DNA from: an uncultured Paracoccaceae bacterium
Lineage (GTDB): Bacteria; Pseudomonadota; Alphaproteobacteria; Rhodobacterales; Rhodobacteraceae
Direction of reading: 5' to 3'
DNA length: 64,000 nucleotides
Assembly (NCBI GenBank): GCA_947497985.1
Contig: CANMIX010000005.1
Coordinates: 222,320 to 286,319 of the forward strand
Positions 26,516-35,256 of this stretch are shown one piece after another. Below the pieces are notes generated by a model. The model did no database searches. It worked only from the letters and a program-made list of their open reading frames with translations, and was not told where the DNA came from. Positions within the stretch are counted from its first letter, which is position 1. Each line of letters starts with the position of its first letter. A program made the translations under genes and the position numbers.

Positions 26516-26611
26516 CCAATATTTGGGTTGAATCTCGCCGTGGCGTTTAACCCAAAAAGCGGTGTAAACGGCAAAACATGCTTAAATAATGGAACTTCCC
26601 CTTGGTATTTA

Positions 26612-26634
26612 CGCGGAAACACGGATAATCCGCG
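26612..26634. promoter_or_regulatory. Candidate operator upstream of marR
   Basis: CGCGGA (26612-26617) and TCCGCG (26629-26634) are inverted around an 11-base spacer, 41 bases before the marR start. MarR-type dimers usually bind such dyads and autoregulate. Half-sites are only six bases, so this is suggestive. Confidence 0.4.
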
Positions 26635-26675
26635 CCAATGACCGGTAGAGGCCGGCTTAAGGGAAGGAGCAGGTC

Positions 26676-27194
26676 ATGGAGTTGATGGATGTAGAGGCGG
26701 CGCGTGTGCGTCTTGCGGCTTTGTCGCGGCTTGAGGTGCATCTGTCGTTTCGGATTTCGCGATTGTGCAAGCTGTTGGATAATCACGCGATCAAGAACCT
26801 GAAACACCCCGATTTGAATCTGACGGATTACCGGATCCTGTTGGTGTTGGACATCTTTCAAGAGGCCAGCGCCGCTGAGCTGTCACGTTTGATGGTCATC
26901 GACCGGGCGCAGATCAGCCGATCCGTTGGCGCGTTGCGCAAGGCCGAATTCCTTACCGAACGCGGAGACCCAGGCAACAAACGGCGCAAATTATTGTCGT
27001 TGACCGACAAGGGACGCGCGACGTTGGCTGAAGAAGAGCCATTTTTCACAGAACGCCAAAACATGTTCGAAGAGATGCTGTCCCCGGATGAGCTGTCGGG
27101 GTTGATGGTGGCAATCGACAGGCTGTCCCGGCATCTGGCGCAGGATCTGGACCAGCCACAGGCGATGCCGAGCTCCGAGGCAAAACTGCCCTGA
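26676..27194 (+). CDS. MarR family transcriptional regulator
   Basis: A 172-residue winged-helix regulator. The HTH spans about residues 55-105 (LTDYRILLVLDIFQEASAAELSRLMVIDRAQISRSVGALRKAEFLTERGDPGNKRRKLLSLTDKGR), where the wing has the expected acid-basic pattern; helices on either side form the dimer interface. The start ATG at 26676 has GGAG 12 bases upstream. It is flanked by the speB-like gene and convergent to hppD, so regulation of aromatic (tyrosine/homogentisate) or guanidino metabolism is possible but not shown; some MarR members (HpaR, HmgR-like) respond to phenylacetates. Confidence 0.9.
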   Translation: MELMDVEAARVRLAALSRLEVHLSFRISRLCKLLDNHAIKNLKHPDLNLTDYRILLVLDIFQEASAAELSRLMVIDRAQISRSVGALRKAEFLTERGDPGNKRRKLLSLTDKGRATLAEEEPFFTERQNMFEEMLSPDELSGLMVAIDRLSRHLAQDLDQPQAMPSSEAKLP

Positions 27195-27227
27195 TCCTCA
27201 GGAACAGGGCAGGTCTTGGGCAGGGCG

Positions 27228-28334
27228 CTATTTGCCCGCTTTTAAAACACCGCGCTGGATTTGGTCGGCCTCGATCGATTCAAACAAGGCCTTGAAGTTC
27301 CCTTCGCCAAACCCATCATCGCCTTTGCGCTGAATGAACTCAAAAAAGATCGGTCCGATCACGGTTTTTGAGAAGATTTGCAGCAGGATCCGTGTGGTGC
27401 CGCCGTCAACCACACCTTCGCCGTCGATCAGGATGCCGTATTTCATCATCTTGTCGATGGGTTCTTGGTGGTCAGTGACCCGGTCCTGGGACATGTCGTA
27501 ATAGGTCTGCGGCGGTTTGGGCATGAATTTGATGCCATTGTCGGCAATCTGATCCACCGCGTCATAGATCCCTTCGGTGCCGACCGCGATGTGCTGAATG
27601 CCTTCGCCTTTGTAGCGGCGCAGATATTCTTCGATCTGGCTGGTCTCATCCGCGCTTTCGTTGATCGGGATGCGGATTTTGCCATCCGGCGACGTCAAAG
27701 CGCGGGAGAACAGACCCGTGTGTTTGCCCTTGATGTCAAAGAAGCGGATTTCTTTGAAATTGAACGCCTTGGCGTAGAAATCGTACCAGGTCGACATATT
27801 GCCGCGCTGCACATTATGGGTGAGGTGGTCGAGGTAGTAAAAGCTTGCGCCTGTGGGTTTGGGATCTACGGCGTCCAGCCAGTTGAATTCCGACGAATAA
27901 CATGAACCCTTGTCGCCATAGGTATCGACAAAATACAGCAGCGAACCGCCGATGCCGATCACGGCTGGAACATCCATTGATTTGCCCGGACCCGTGTATT
28001 CCTTGGCGCCATAGTCGACGGCGCATTTCAAGGCGTGCTGAGCGTCCACAACCCGCCACGCCATTGCGGGCGCACAGGGGCCGTGTTCGGCCACAAATTT
28101 CGCGGCATGGCTGCCGGGTTCGCGGTTGATCAGATAATTGATGTCACCCTGACGATAGAGGGAGATGTCTTTTTCTTTATGGCGCGCAATCTCCACATAG
28201 CCCATTTTCTGAAACAATTCTTCCAACGCGCCGACGCCGGGATGGGCGAATTCGACGAATTCGAACCCATCGGTTCCGGCAACGTTGTTGTCATCAATGG
28301 TGGCTTGTGGCGCGTCATGTGGAAAGGGACCCAT
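27228..28334 (-). CDS. hppD: 4-hydroxyphenylpyruvate dioxygenase
   Basis: Converts 4-hydroxyphenylpyruvate to homogentisate with O2 in tyrosine catabolism. 368 residues; the vicinal-oxygen-chelate fold has its iron ligands in LDHLTHNV (His, about 160), GIQHIAVGT (His, about 243) and PIFFEFIQRKGDDGFGEGN (Glu, about 327). The start ATG 28334 is decided by a strong AAAGGAGG nine bases upstream; the frame extends to 28382 without one. No homogentisate dioxygenase gene is in the window, so the rest of the pathway is elsewhere. Expression starts in the gap before the divergent flavin reductase. Confidence 0.95.
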   Translation of the reverse strand: MGPFPHDAPQATIDDNNVAGTDGFEFVEFAHPGVGALEELFQKMGYVEIARHKEKDISLYRQGDINYLINREPGSHAAKFVAEHGPCAPAMAWRVVDAQHALKCAVDYGAKEYTGPGKSMDVPAVIGIGGSLLYFVDTYGDKGSCYSSEFNWLDAVDPKPTGASFYYLDHLTHNVQRGNMSTWYDFYAKAFNFKEIRFFDIKGKHTGLFSRALTSPDGKIRIPINESADETSQIEEYLRRYKGEGIQHIAVGTEGIYDAVDQIADNGIKFMPKPPQTYYDMSQDRVTDHQEPIDKMMKYGILIDGEGVVDGGTTRILLQIFSKTVIGPIFFEFIQRKGDDGFGEGNFKALFESIEADQIQRGVLKAGK

Positions 28335-28677
28335 TGAGGTTCCTCCTTTGCTAGTCGCGCTGACGTGCCCTGCACGCGACACACAATTCCCGGCCCGCGG
28401 GGATCTGCAGGATCGATCTGCAGCTCGCGGATAGTGTTGCGTCGCAATGGTGACTTGTCAACAATGTGGCGCGGCGCTGTCGAAAAATGCCCCAACGTCA
28501 CATTGTCAGCCGAAAGGAGGCTGCGGGCGTTGCAGGCGTGTCCGACCCGGGTGAAAATTGATGCCATACTAAGGTGGCGACGTTTGTGCCATCGAATAGG
28601 TCGGATGCACTGGTGTGGGGTGGGGGAATCTGGTTTACGTTGGCGCAGTTCCCTGACGCCGGAGTTCGTTGCACATT
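28335..28677. other. Divergent intergenic region, hppD / flavin reductase
   Basis: Contains the hppD ribosome-binding site and must hold promoters in both directions. GATCTGCAG occurs twice, 13 bases apart (28402-28410, 28415-28423), a direct repeat that could bind a regulator. No -35/-10 pair was convincing. No gene seen. Confidence 0.5.
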
Positions 28678-29205
28678 ATGACGCATCAGACTGACTTTGT
28701 TCCTACCGCCGATAACAGTCGTCTTTTGCGCGATGCCTTTGGTCGATTTGCGACGGGGGTGACCATCGTCACCGTGGCCAGCGACACAGGACCGGTGGCG
28801 ATTACTGCAAACAGTTTTTCCTCCCTGTCGCTGAACCCGCCCTTGTTGCTGTGGTCAATCGATCGCGGGGCAAACCGGTTTCGCTATTTTGAACAGGCTG
28901 AACATTTCGCCGTGCATATCTTGTCCGCGGCCCAGAAATCGCTGTGTTGGGATGTGGCCAAGGACGCCTTTTGCTTGCAAGGCCGGGCGCTGGGCGAAAA
29001 TGCGGAGGGTGTTCCTCTGTTGGAGGGGGCCTTGGCGCGATTTGAATGCAAGCGTCACGCGGCTTATGACGGTGGCGATCACATGATTTGTGTCGGCCGG
29101 GTCCTGCGTGCAAGCCTGTCTGAGGCAGGAACCGCCGAGGCAAGCGAGCCTCTGGCGTTTTTTAACGGCAAAGAAGGCCGGTTTCGATCTGCTGATCTTG
29201 CGTAA
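28678..29205 (+). CDS. Flavin reductase-domain protein
   Basis: A 175-residue FMN-binding split-barrel protein. LLRDAFGRFATGVTIVTV (residues ~15-33), ITANSFSSLSLNPPLLLWSID and FAVHILSAAQ, HAAYDGGDHMICVGRVL are the family's conserved stretches. Members reduce FMN/FAD with NAD(P)H to supply two-component monooxygenases, or bind flavin as a reductase partner. No monooxygenase is adjacent; a role with hppD-linked aromatic metabolism is speculative. The start ATG 28678 was preferred to a TTG nine bases upstream; the GGAG at 28661 fits neither perfectly. Confidence 0.85.
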   Translation: MTHQTDFVPTADNSRLLRDAFGRFATGVTIVTVASDTGPVAITANSFSSLSLNPPLLLWSIDRGANRFRYFEQAEHFAVHILSAAQKSLCWDVAKDAFCLQGRALGENAEGVPLLEGALARFECKRHAAYDGGDHMICVGRVLRASLSEAGTAEASEPLAFFNGKEGRFRSADLA

Positions 29206-29342
29206 CAACGGGTGAGTTGCCCTGGCGGCATTGCGACTTTCACGCCACGCTCCGTGAAATCTCCAAAAACGCATATTTGGCGATTGTCTCGATTTTGTTA
29301 ACAATGGGTTAATAAATAAAAACCGAGGCAGGATCAGAGCAA

Positions 29343-30404
29343 ATGACAACGGGCTTTAGCGGCGCGTTTGTCCTTTCATGGTCGCAAACAGAAATAGATG
29401 GTCTTCCGGCCACCGCCCCCGAGGCATTGCAAGTGGGATCCGCGTGGTCCTGGCAAGGGCAGGTCGTGCGGGTGGATGGGCCTGCATCTGCGTTGCGACT
29501 GGATGAGGCGACAAACGATTCCGATATGCGCTTACGCGCAGCAAAGATTGTGCGCAAAATGGTTGGTGTGGCCTTGGAGCTGGCACCTGACCGAGTATTG
29601 AGTGACGACACAGCCCCGTTGCGTGACAGCTGTTTCCGGGTGACCAACGGGGTGCAAAGTTTCACGATTACTGTGATTGATGTGGGGCCGGATCAGGCAC
29701 CTTTGTTGATGTTTTTGGGGGGCGTGCCACCGCGGGATCAGGATTTGTGGGTGATGCAGGTCTCACTGGATCCGATGCGGTTTGGGGCCGCGCCTACACG
29801 CAATGGGGTGATTTGTTTTACGCCGGGAACCCGGATCGCAACCCCTGATGGTCCACGTTTGGTAGAGACGCTGCGCGAAGGCGATATGCTGCAGACCCGC
29901 GACAACGGCCCGCAGCCGTTGCGTTGGGTGGGAGGGCGTCGAATGAGCGGTGCGCGTTTGCATGTGATGCCGTCCCTGCGGCCTGTTCGAATTCGCGCAG
30001 GTGCGCTGGGCATTGACCGCCCCGAAGCAGAGCTGCTGGTCTCACCCGAACACCGCATGTTGATCAAAGGGCGACAGGTGCAAGCACTGTTCAATGCGCC
30101 CGAAGTCATGGTGGCAGCGCGGGATTTGGTCAACAATCGGACAATCATTGTGGATCATCACGTGCGGCAGGTGACATATGTTCATCTGTTGTTAGACGGC
30201 CATCAGGTTGTTTGGGCCAATGGTGTCGAGACGGAGAGCTTTCACCCGGCCAGTGCCGCCTTGGATGCGCTGGCCCCCCAGGACCGCGCGCGTTTGTTGG
30301 CGGAAGTGCCCGAGGCAGAGTACGACCCGATGCGGTTTGGAGCTTTTGCGCGGCGTAATCTGAACCGGTCCGAGGCTGCGATCCTGCTGCATGAGGCGGC
30401 CTGA
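29343..30404 (+). CDS. Hint-domain protein
   Basis: A 353-residue protein with a Hint (Hedgehog/intein) module from about residue 155 to 310: block A ICFTPGTRIATPDGPRLVETL, GDMLQT, LLVSPEHRML with the block-B-like His, and VHLLLDGHQVVWANGVETESFHP. The block A position has Cys158, able to act as the self-processing nucleophile. The N-terminal ~150 residues are an unknown domain. Hint domains of this type in roseobacters are often attached to calcium-binding or exoprotein regions, and can cleave or splice themselves; the usual C-terminal Asn-Ser/Thr junction is not apparent, which argues against splicing and for cleavage or a non-processing role. Confidence 0.8.
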   Translation: MTTGFSGAFVLSWSQTEIDGLPATAPEALQVGSAWSWQGQVVRVDGPASALRLDEATNDSDMRLRAAKIVRKMVGVALELAPDRVLSDDTAPLRDSCFRVTNGVQSFTITVIDVGPDQAPLLMFLGGVPPRDQDLWVMQVSLDPMRFGAAPTRNGVICFTPGTRIATPDGPRLVETLREGDMLQTRDNGPQPLRWVGGRRMSGARLHVMPSLRPVRIRAGALGIDRPEAELLVSPEHRMLIKGRQVQALFNAPEVMVAARDLVNNRTIIVDHHVRQVTYVHLLLDGHQVVWANGVETESFHPASAALDALAPQDRARLLAEVPEAEYDPMRFGAFARRNLNRSEAAILLHEAA

Positions 30405-30617
30405 TCCGGGAATCGCGCACGCAGCGTTATATTGCTGTTGACTCCTGCAGGCGTTGGTATAGAAGCGCGGCTTCATTGGTGTTGGTGGCCCCCGCAAGGG
30501 GATGCCTGTCATGTCTGGTTCCAACGGGATCATTCAAGAGGACAACGCCCTTCTATTGTTGCGGTTTGACCCGGTTTCGGAACAGGTCGCGACGCCATTT
30601 TTGAAGGAGATCAGCGT

Positions 30618-31238
30618 ATGACTAAACGTACCGCTGCCAAGTATAAAATTGACCGCCGTATGGGCGAAAACATCTGGGGTCGTCCTAAGTCCCCACTGAA
30701 CCGTCGTGAATATGGCCCCGGCCAGCACGGTCAGCGCCGCAAGGGCAAACTGTCTGACTTTGGTATCCAGCTGCGCGCCAAGCAGAAGCTGAAAGGCTAC
30801 TACGGCGACCTGACCGAGAAGCAGTTCCGCCGCATCTATTCCGATGCTGAGCGTGTAAAAGGCGATACCGGTGAAAACCTGATCGGTCTGCTGGAGCGTC
30901 GTCTGGACGCTGTTGTATACCGTGCCAAGTTTGTTCCAACCGTATTTGCGGCACGTCAGTTCGTGAACCACGGCCACGTTCTGGTTAACGGCAAGAAGGT
31001 CAACATCCCGTCTTACCGTGTTAAAGAAGGTGACGTGATCGAAGTTCGCGAAAAGTCCAAGCAAATGGCTGCCATCCTGGAAGCGGTACAGCTGCCTGAG
31101 CGTGACGTTCCGGACTACATCGACGTAGACCACTCCAAACTGGTTGCAACCTATGTACGCGCGCCCGGCCTGTCCGACGTTCCGTACCCTGTTGTGATGG
31201 AGCCGAACCTGGTTGTTGAATTCTACGCGAAGAACTAA
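30618..31238 (+). CDS. rpsD: 30S ribosomal protein S4
   Basis: Primary 16S rRNA-binding protein needed for 30S assembly and decoding fidelity. 206 residues; begins [20 protein letters not shown] and contains [21 protein letters not shown] and the S4 RNA-binding domain [18 protein letters not shown]. No zinc-binding cysteine cluster (Cys-type N-terminus) is present, i.e. the Cys-minus form. AAGGAG lies ten bases upstream. It stands alone rather than in the alpha operon; codon use is strongly biased as expected for a highly expressed gene. A possible promoter (TTGACT 30438-30443, TATAGA 30458-30463) has a 14-base spacer, too short to trust. Confidence 0.97.
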   Translation: MTKRTAAKYKIDRRMGENIWGRPKSPLNRREYGPGQHGQRRKGKLSDFGIQLRAKQKLKGYYGDLTEKQFRRIYSDAERVKGDTGENLIGLLERRLDAVVYRAKFVPTVFAARQFVNHGHVLVNGKKVNIPSYRVKEGDVIEVREKSKQMAAILEAVQLPERDVPDYIDVDHSKLVATYVRAPGLSDVPYPVVMEPNLVVEFYAKN

Positions 31239-31266
31239 TCTTCGCCGCACCAGTACCGAATTTCGA

Positions 31267-31293
31267 AGGGCTGCCTGTATCAGGCGGCCCTTT
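31267..31293 (+). terminator. Rho-independent terminator of rpsD
   Basis: AGGGCTGCCT (31267-31276), loop GTATC, AGGCGGCCCT (31282-31291), pairing over ten positions with one G-U, then TTTCTGCGTTTT. Twenty-eight bases after the rpsD stop. Confidence 0.85.
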
Positions 31294-31437
31294 CTGCGTT
31301 TTGGAGGCAGCCCTGGGCCGATCAAAACGATTGCCAAATGGGTTAAAAATTTCTTAAGGTTTTCGAGTTTTGACATTAAGGGGCGTCAATGCAGTGCGAC
31401 AGTTGGTCGCAACCGCATGGTGCAACAGGGAGAAATG

Positions 31438-32007
31438 ATGAACTACGTGAAACTGGGTCTTGGCCTGGCGTTTGTATTTTGTGCGCATGTTTCTGCGGCG
31501 GCACCGCTCAAACTAGAACCTGCGGATCCGCAACCTACCAATCTGAAACCGGGGCTTTCGGTACGTTATGCCTATCCGGCGGATGTTAAAAACCTGAAGG
31601 CGGCTGAAAATGCGCTGCGCTACAAGGTTGAACAGGGCACGCCGATTTCCGGGCTGGATCACCGTGACACGAATGTGGGCCAGAAGGTCATGACCTCCAA
31701 GCGCGCAGAGCGGGTGGTCGCTGACATCAACGGCTTTGTGCATTTTGATACGCCCGGCCAATTCACCATCGACTTTTTGACCAATGACGGGCTGCGCGCG
31801 CAAGTGGGTGGTCAGGTTGTCGGGGAATTTGATGGCCGCCAACCTTGTGAAGAGACCTTTGCTGTGGACGTCGAAGTGCCAAAGGCAGGATGGTATCCGC
31901 TGAAGGCTTTGTATTTCCAACGCACCAACACGGCCTGTCTGCATATGCGTATGGGGCCTGCTGGCAAACGTGCCAAATGGATGCCCGACAGCGCCTTTGG
32001 TCACTAA
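31438..32007 (+). CDS. Secreted protein with PA14-like fold
   Basis: A 189-residue exported protein. Signal peptide MMNYVKLGLGLAFVFCAHVSAAA (decided by GGGAGAA just upstream of ATG 31438; a second ATG three bases earlier has too little spacing). The mature part resembles a PA14 carbohydrate-binding module: VHFDTPGQFTIDFLTNDGLRAQVGGQVVGEFDG and the late GWYPLKALYFQRT. In PA14 domains such strands bind sugars with a calcium site; key residues cannot be confirmed. Two cysteines may pair. Probably periplasmic or exported, function unknown. Confidence 0.75.
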   Translation: MNYVKLGLGLAFVFCAHVSAAAPLKLEPADPQPTNLKPGLSVRYAYPADVKNLKAAENALRYKVEQGTPISGLDHRDTNVGQKVMTSKRAERVVADINGFVHFDTPGQFTIDFLTNDGLRAQVGGQVVGEFDGRQPCEETFAVDVEVPKAGWYPLKALYFQRTNTACLHMRMGPAGKRAKWMPDSAFGH

Positions 32008-32025
32008 GCCTAAGGACTGCAATGG

Positions 32026-32487
32026 CTACAGCGGAAGGGGGCGCCCTTCTGCTATGGTCTCCATCGCGAAATAGGAAGTGACGCTGTCCAGCTCGACGCC
32101 CGCGATAAGGCGTTGATAGACCCGGTCATAACTGGGCATGTCTTCGGTGACCACTTTCAGCTGATAATCATAGTCGCCGCCGATCCGGTGGAAATCCACC
32201 ACCTCGGGAATTGTCAGAACATGGCGGCGAAACTGGGCCAGCCAGTCTGCAGAATGATGGCGGGTGCGCAGCATGACAAAGACTACCAGATCCAGCCCCA
32301 GCGCTTGGCGATCGATGCGGGCGGTGCTGCCTTGTAAAACCCCGTGTTCATCCAGCGCCCGCAAGCGCCGCCAGCAGGTGTTCTGTGACAGGTTCAACCG
32401 GTCGGCCAGTTCCCGTTGAGACAGGCTTGCGTCGCTTTGCAGCGCTTTGAGTAGGGCCCGGTCGATCTGATCTATTTTAAAGCCCAT
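32026..32487 (-). CDS. Lrp/AsnC family transcriptional regulator
   Basis: A 153-residue regulator: HTH in LSQRELADRLNLSQNTCWRRLRALDEHGVL (residues ~22-51) and a C-terminal RAM effector domain (~70-145; GGDYDYQLKVV). Lrp-type proteins form octamers that sense amino acids. It is divergent from the class V aminotransferase and a perfect 14-bp palindrome lies immediately upstream of its start, so it probably controls both. Confidence 0.93.
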   Translation of the reverse strand: MGFKIDQIDRALLKALQSDASLSQRELADRLNLSQNTCWRRLRALDEHGVLQGSTARIDRQALGLDLVVFVMLRTRHHSADWLAQFRRHVLTIPEVVDFHRIGGDYDYQLKVVTEDMPSYDRVYQRLIAGVELDSVTSYFAMETIAEGRPLPL

Positions 32488-32490
32488 ATG

Positions 32491-32504
32491 CGATCATATG
32501 ATCG
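32491..32504. promoter_or_regulatory. Perfect palindrome, likely Lrp/AsnC operator
   Basis: CGATCATATGATCG is a perfect 14-bp palindrome, only four bases upstream of the lrp ATG (32487), in an AT-rich divergent promoter region. Position and symmetry suggest autorepression by the adjacent Lrp-type protein. Confidence 0.65.
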
Positions 32505-32594
32505 AATAATTATGTAAATCAATGTGAGAATGACGGCATATTCATCAATTCGGTGGGGCAAGATGGATGAAATCTGACCAAGCGGAGCGCCCCT

Positions 32595-34016
32595 ATGCCA
32601 TTTGCCACCTTCAAAGCAGATCTCGCCACACATGTTGCCCAAGGCACCTTGGGGGAGGATATTATCGGCGAAGGGGTAATGATCCCGGGTCTAAATGGGC
32701 AGGTGCCGCTGGTCTATGCGGACTACGTCGCCTCTGGTCGGGCCATGCAGAGCGTCGAGCAGTTCATTGCCACGAACGTGCTGCCATTTTATGCCAATTC
32801 CCATACCGAGGCGTCTTATTGCGGGCAGTATATCACAAAGATGCGCCGTGCGGCCCGGTCTGAGATTACGCAGGCGTGCGGCGCGCGGGCGCAGGATGCG
32901 GTGATCTTTACCGGTTCCGGTGCGACGGCGGGGCTGAACCGGCTGGTCAGCCTGTTTGGGATAAACGATGCGCGTGATCCGGTGGTTTTTATCGGGCCCT
33001 ATGAGCATCACTCAAACATTCTGCCCTGGCGTGAGAGCCAGGCAAAAGTTGTGGAAATCCCGGAAAGTGCCGACGGCGATGTGGATCTGGATGCTTTGGC
33101 GCGGGCGTTGCGGGACCATGCGGGCAGCGATTTGAAGATCGGCAGTTTCTCGGCCGCGTCCAATGTGACAGGCATTGTCACCGATCCTGACCCAATCTCG
33201 CGCCTGTTGCGAGAGCACGGTGCAAAAGTGGTCTGGGATTATGCTGGGGGCGGGCCATATCTGCCCGTCGATATGGGAGCCAATGGCGCAGTCGCCAAGG
33301 ATGCGGTGGTGTTGTCACCCCATAAATTCCCCGGCGGTCCCGGCGCGTCGGGCGTGTTACTCGTGAATCAAAATGCGGTGGCCACGCAAAAACCCAGCTG
33401 GCCAGGCGGCGGGACGGTCCGCTTTGTCTCACCCTGGCGGCATGATTACAGCCAAGACTTGGTTGCACGAGAAGAAGCGGGCACCCCGAACGTTATTGGC
33501 GACATCCGCGCGGCGCTGGCGTTTCTGGTCAAAGGCGCCGTCGGCCCCGACCGGATTGCCGAACGCGAAGCGGAGTATGCGCGTATGGCCTGGTCTGCCT
33601 GGGAGGGGCATCCGCAGATCACCGTATTGGGGTCGCGCAATTCGGACCGTTTGCCGATCTTTTCCTTTATGGTGCGGGATCGGGCGGGAAACCCGGTCCA
33701 TCAACAGGTGTTCACCCGCATGTTGAGCGATGTCTACGGCATTCAAGCGCGGGGCGGATGTGCCTGTGCTGGACCTTATGCGCATCGCTTGTTGGGCATC
33801 GACGCGGCCACATCGGATGCTCTGTTCCAGCGCTTGGAGGCCGGGAAAGAGTTGGAAAAACCCGGCTGGGTGCGGCTCAACTTTTCCTATTTGATGTCGC
33901 CTGAGACGGTGCAATACATTCTGCAATCCGTGGTGACACTGGCCGAAAATGTCCAAAGCTTTCTGCCGTCCTATCACGCGGATCCGGCCACCGCGCGGTT
34001 CAAATACGCAAGCTAG
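32595..34016 (+). CDS. Class V aminotransferase-fold PLP enzyme (cysteine desulfurase-like)
   Basis: A 473-residue fold-type I PLP enzyme. The PLP lysine lies in LSPHKFPGGPGASGVLLV (about residues 237-254), and VWDYAGGGPYLPVDM holds the conserved Asp. The C-terminal RGGCACAGPYAHRLLGI resembles the catalytic-loop region of SufS/Csd-type enzymes but carries two cysteines in GGCACAG. It is longer than typical cysteine desulfurases (~410). Substrate unknown; candidates are cysteine, selenocysteine or another amino acid. Its facing Lrp regulator supports an amino-acid-linked role. Confidence 0.82.
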   Translation: MPFATFKADLATHVAQGTLGEDIIGEGVMIPGLNGQVPLVYADYVASGRAMQSVEQFIATNVLPFYANSHTEASYCGQYITKMRRAARSEITQACGARAQDAVIFTGSGATAGLNRLVSLFGINDARDPVVFIGPYEHHSNILPWRESQAKVVEIPESADGDVDLDALARALRDHAGSDLKIGSFSAASNVTGIVTDPDPISRLLREHGAKVVWDYAGGGPYLPVDMGANGAVAKDAVVLSPHKFPGGPGASGVLLVNQNAVATQKPSWPGGGTVRFVSPWRHDYSQDLVAREEAGTPNVIGDIRAALAFLVKGAVGPDRIAEREAEYARMAWSAWEGHPQITVLGSRNSDRLPIFSFMVRDRAGNPVHQQVFTRMLSDVYGIQARGGCACAGPYAHRLLGIDAATSDALFQRLEAGKELEKPGWVRLNFSYLMSPETVQYILQSVVTLAENVQSFLPSYHADPATARFKYAS

Positions 34017-34158
34017 GCGGGGATCCTCCTGCGGATTTTGGCAAATGATCCGGGTTTCGCTCGAAAAACGACCCAAGCAGGCGGTTGCGCGCAGTCTTGC
34101 GGCTTTTCCATTGGCGGCGGTGGCGATATGACTGGGGCGACTAAAGGAGCCCAAGCCT

Positions 34159-35256
34159 ATGACGCAGATCACACCGCAGCCCGGAATCATGGACATCGCC
34201 CTCTATCAGGCGGGCAAATCCCATGTGACCGGTCAGACGCGGGTTATCAAGCTGAGCGCGAATGAAAACCCCTTTGGCCCAAGCCCTAAGGCAATTGCCG
34301 CGGCGCAGGCTGCGGCGCCGGATCTGCATCGATACCCCTCCACCGATCACGTCGACCTGCGCACCGCCATCGGTGAGGTGCATGATCTGGACCGCGACCG
34401 TATCATCTGTGGTGTCGGCAGTGACGAGGTGCTGCAGTTCATCACCCAGTCCTACACCGGGCCGGGGGATGAGGTGATTTACACCCAGCACGGGTTTTCC
34501 ATGTATCCGATCCTGGCGCGACAAGCGGGGGCAACCCCGGTCTGCGTGCCGGAACGGGACCGTATGGTGGATGTGGATCTGATCCTTGGTGCGGTCACTG
34601 ACCGCACGCGGCTGGTGTTCCTGACCAATCCGGGCAACCCCACAGGAACGATGCTGAACGACGCAGAGGTCGCGCGACTGGCACAAAGTCTGCCCGCGCA
34701 TATCCTGTTGGTGGTGGACGGTGCCTATGCGGAATTTGTCCGCGGCGATACCCTGTTTGATGGTGGGGCTGCATTGGTGGATGCGCATCCAAATGTGATC
34801 ATGACGCGTACCTTCTCCAAGGTTTATGGTCTGGGTGGTTTGCGGGTTGGCTGGGGCTATGCCGCGCGTGAGATTATCGATGTGCTGAACCGGGTGCGCC
34901 AGCCTTTTAACCTGTCGAACCTGTCGTTGAACACCGCCGAGGCCGCTCTGCGTGACCGTGACTATCTGTTGTTCTGCGTGAGCGAGAACGCCAAATGGCG
35001 CGATTGGTTGGCGGCGGAGCTGGCGGCCATGGGCGTGCCATCGGATGAAAGCCAGACCAATTTCATCCTTGCGCGGTTTGCGGATCAGGATGAGGCCGAG
35101 GCTTGCGATGCGGTATTGCAATCACGCGGCGTCATTGTGCGCAAAGTGGCCGGGTACGGCATCCCCAATGGGCTGCGCATCACCGTTGGCGACGAAGAGG
35201 GCTGCCGCGCCGTGGTGGCAGGGATCAAAGCTTTCAAGGAAGGCGTGCGCGCATGA
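34159..35256 (+). CDS. hisC: Histidinol-phosphate aminotransferase
   Basis: Transaminates imidazole acetol phosphate in histidine synthesis; paralogs also act on aromatic keto acids. 365 residues: [13 protein letters not shown] near the N-terminus, [11 protein letters not shown] (~155), the PLP Lys in [17 protein letters not shown] (~215) and late [19 protein letters not shown] precedes ATG 34159. It overlaps tyrA by four bases (ATGA) and in this clade the pair suggests an aromatic role (tyrosine/phenylalanine) as well as histidine; other his genes are remote (57.9-58.6 kb). Confidence 0.93.
   Translation: MTQITPQPGIMDIALYQAGKSHVTGQTRVIKLSANENPFGPSPKAIAAAQAAAPDLHRYPSTDHVDLRTAIGEVHDLDRDRIICGVGSDEVLQFITQSYTGPGDEVIYTQHGFSMYPILARQAGATPVCVPERDRMVDVDLILGAVTDRTRLVFLTNPGNPTGTMLNDAEVARLAQSLPAHILLVVDGAYAEFVRGDTLFDGGAALVDAHPNVIMTRTFSKVYGLGGLRVGWGYAAREIIDVLNRVRQPFNLSNLSLNTAEAALRDRDYLLFCVSENAKWRDWLAAELAAMGVPSDESQTNFILARFADQDEAEACDAVLQSRGVIVRKVAGYGIPNGLRITVGDEEGCRAVVAGIKAFKEGVRA

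Noticed and set aside
30438..30463. Promoter of rpsD
   Set aside because: TTGACT and TATAGA are separated by only 14 bases, too short for a normal sigma-70 promoter.
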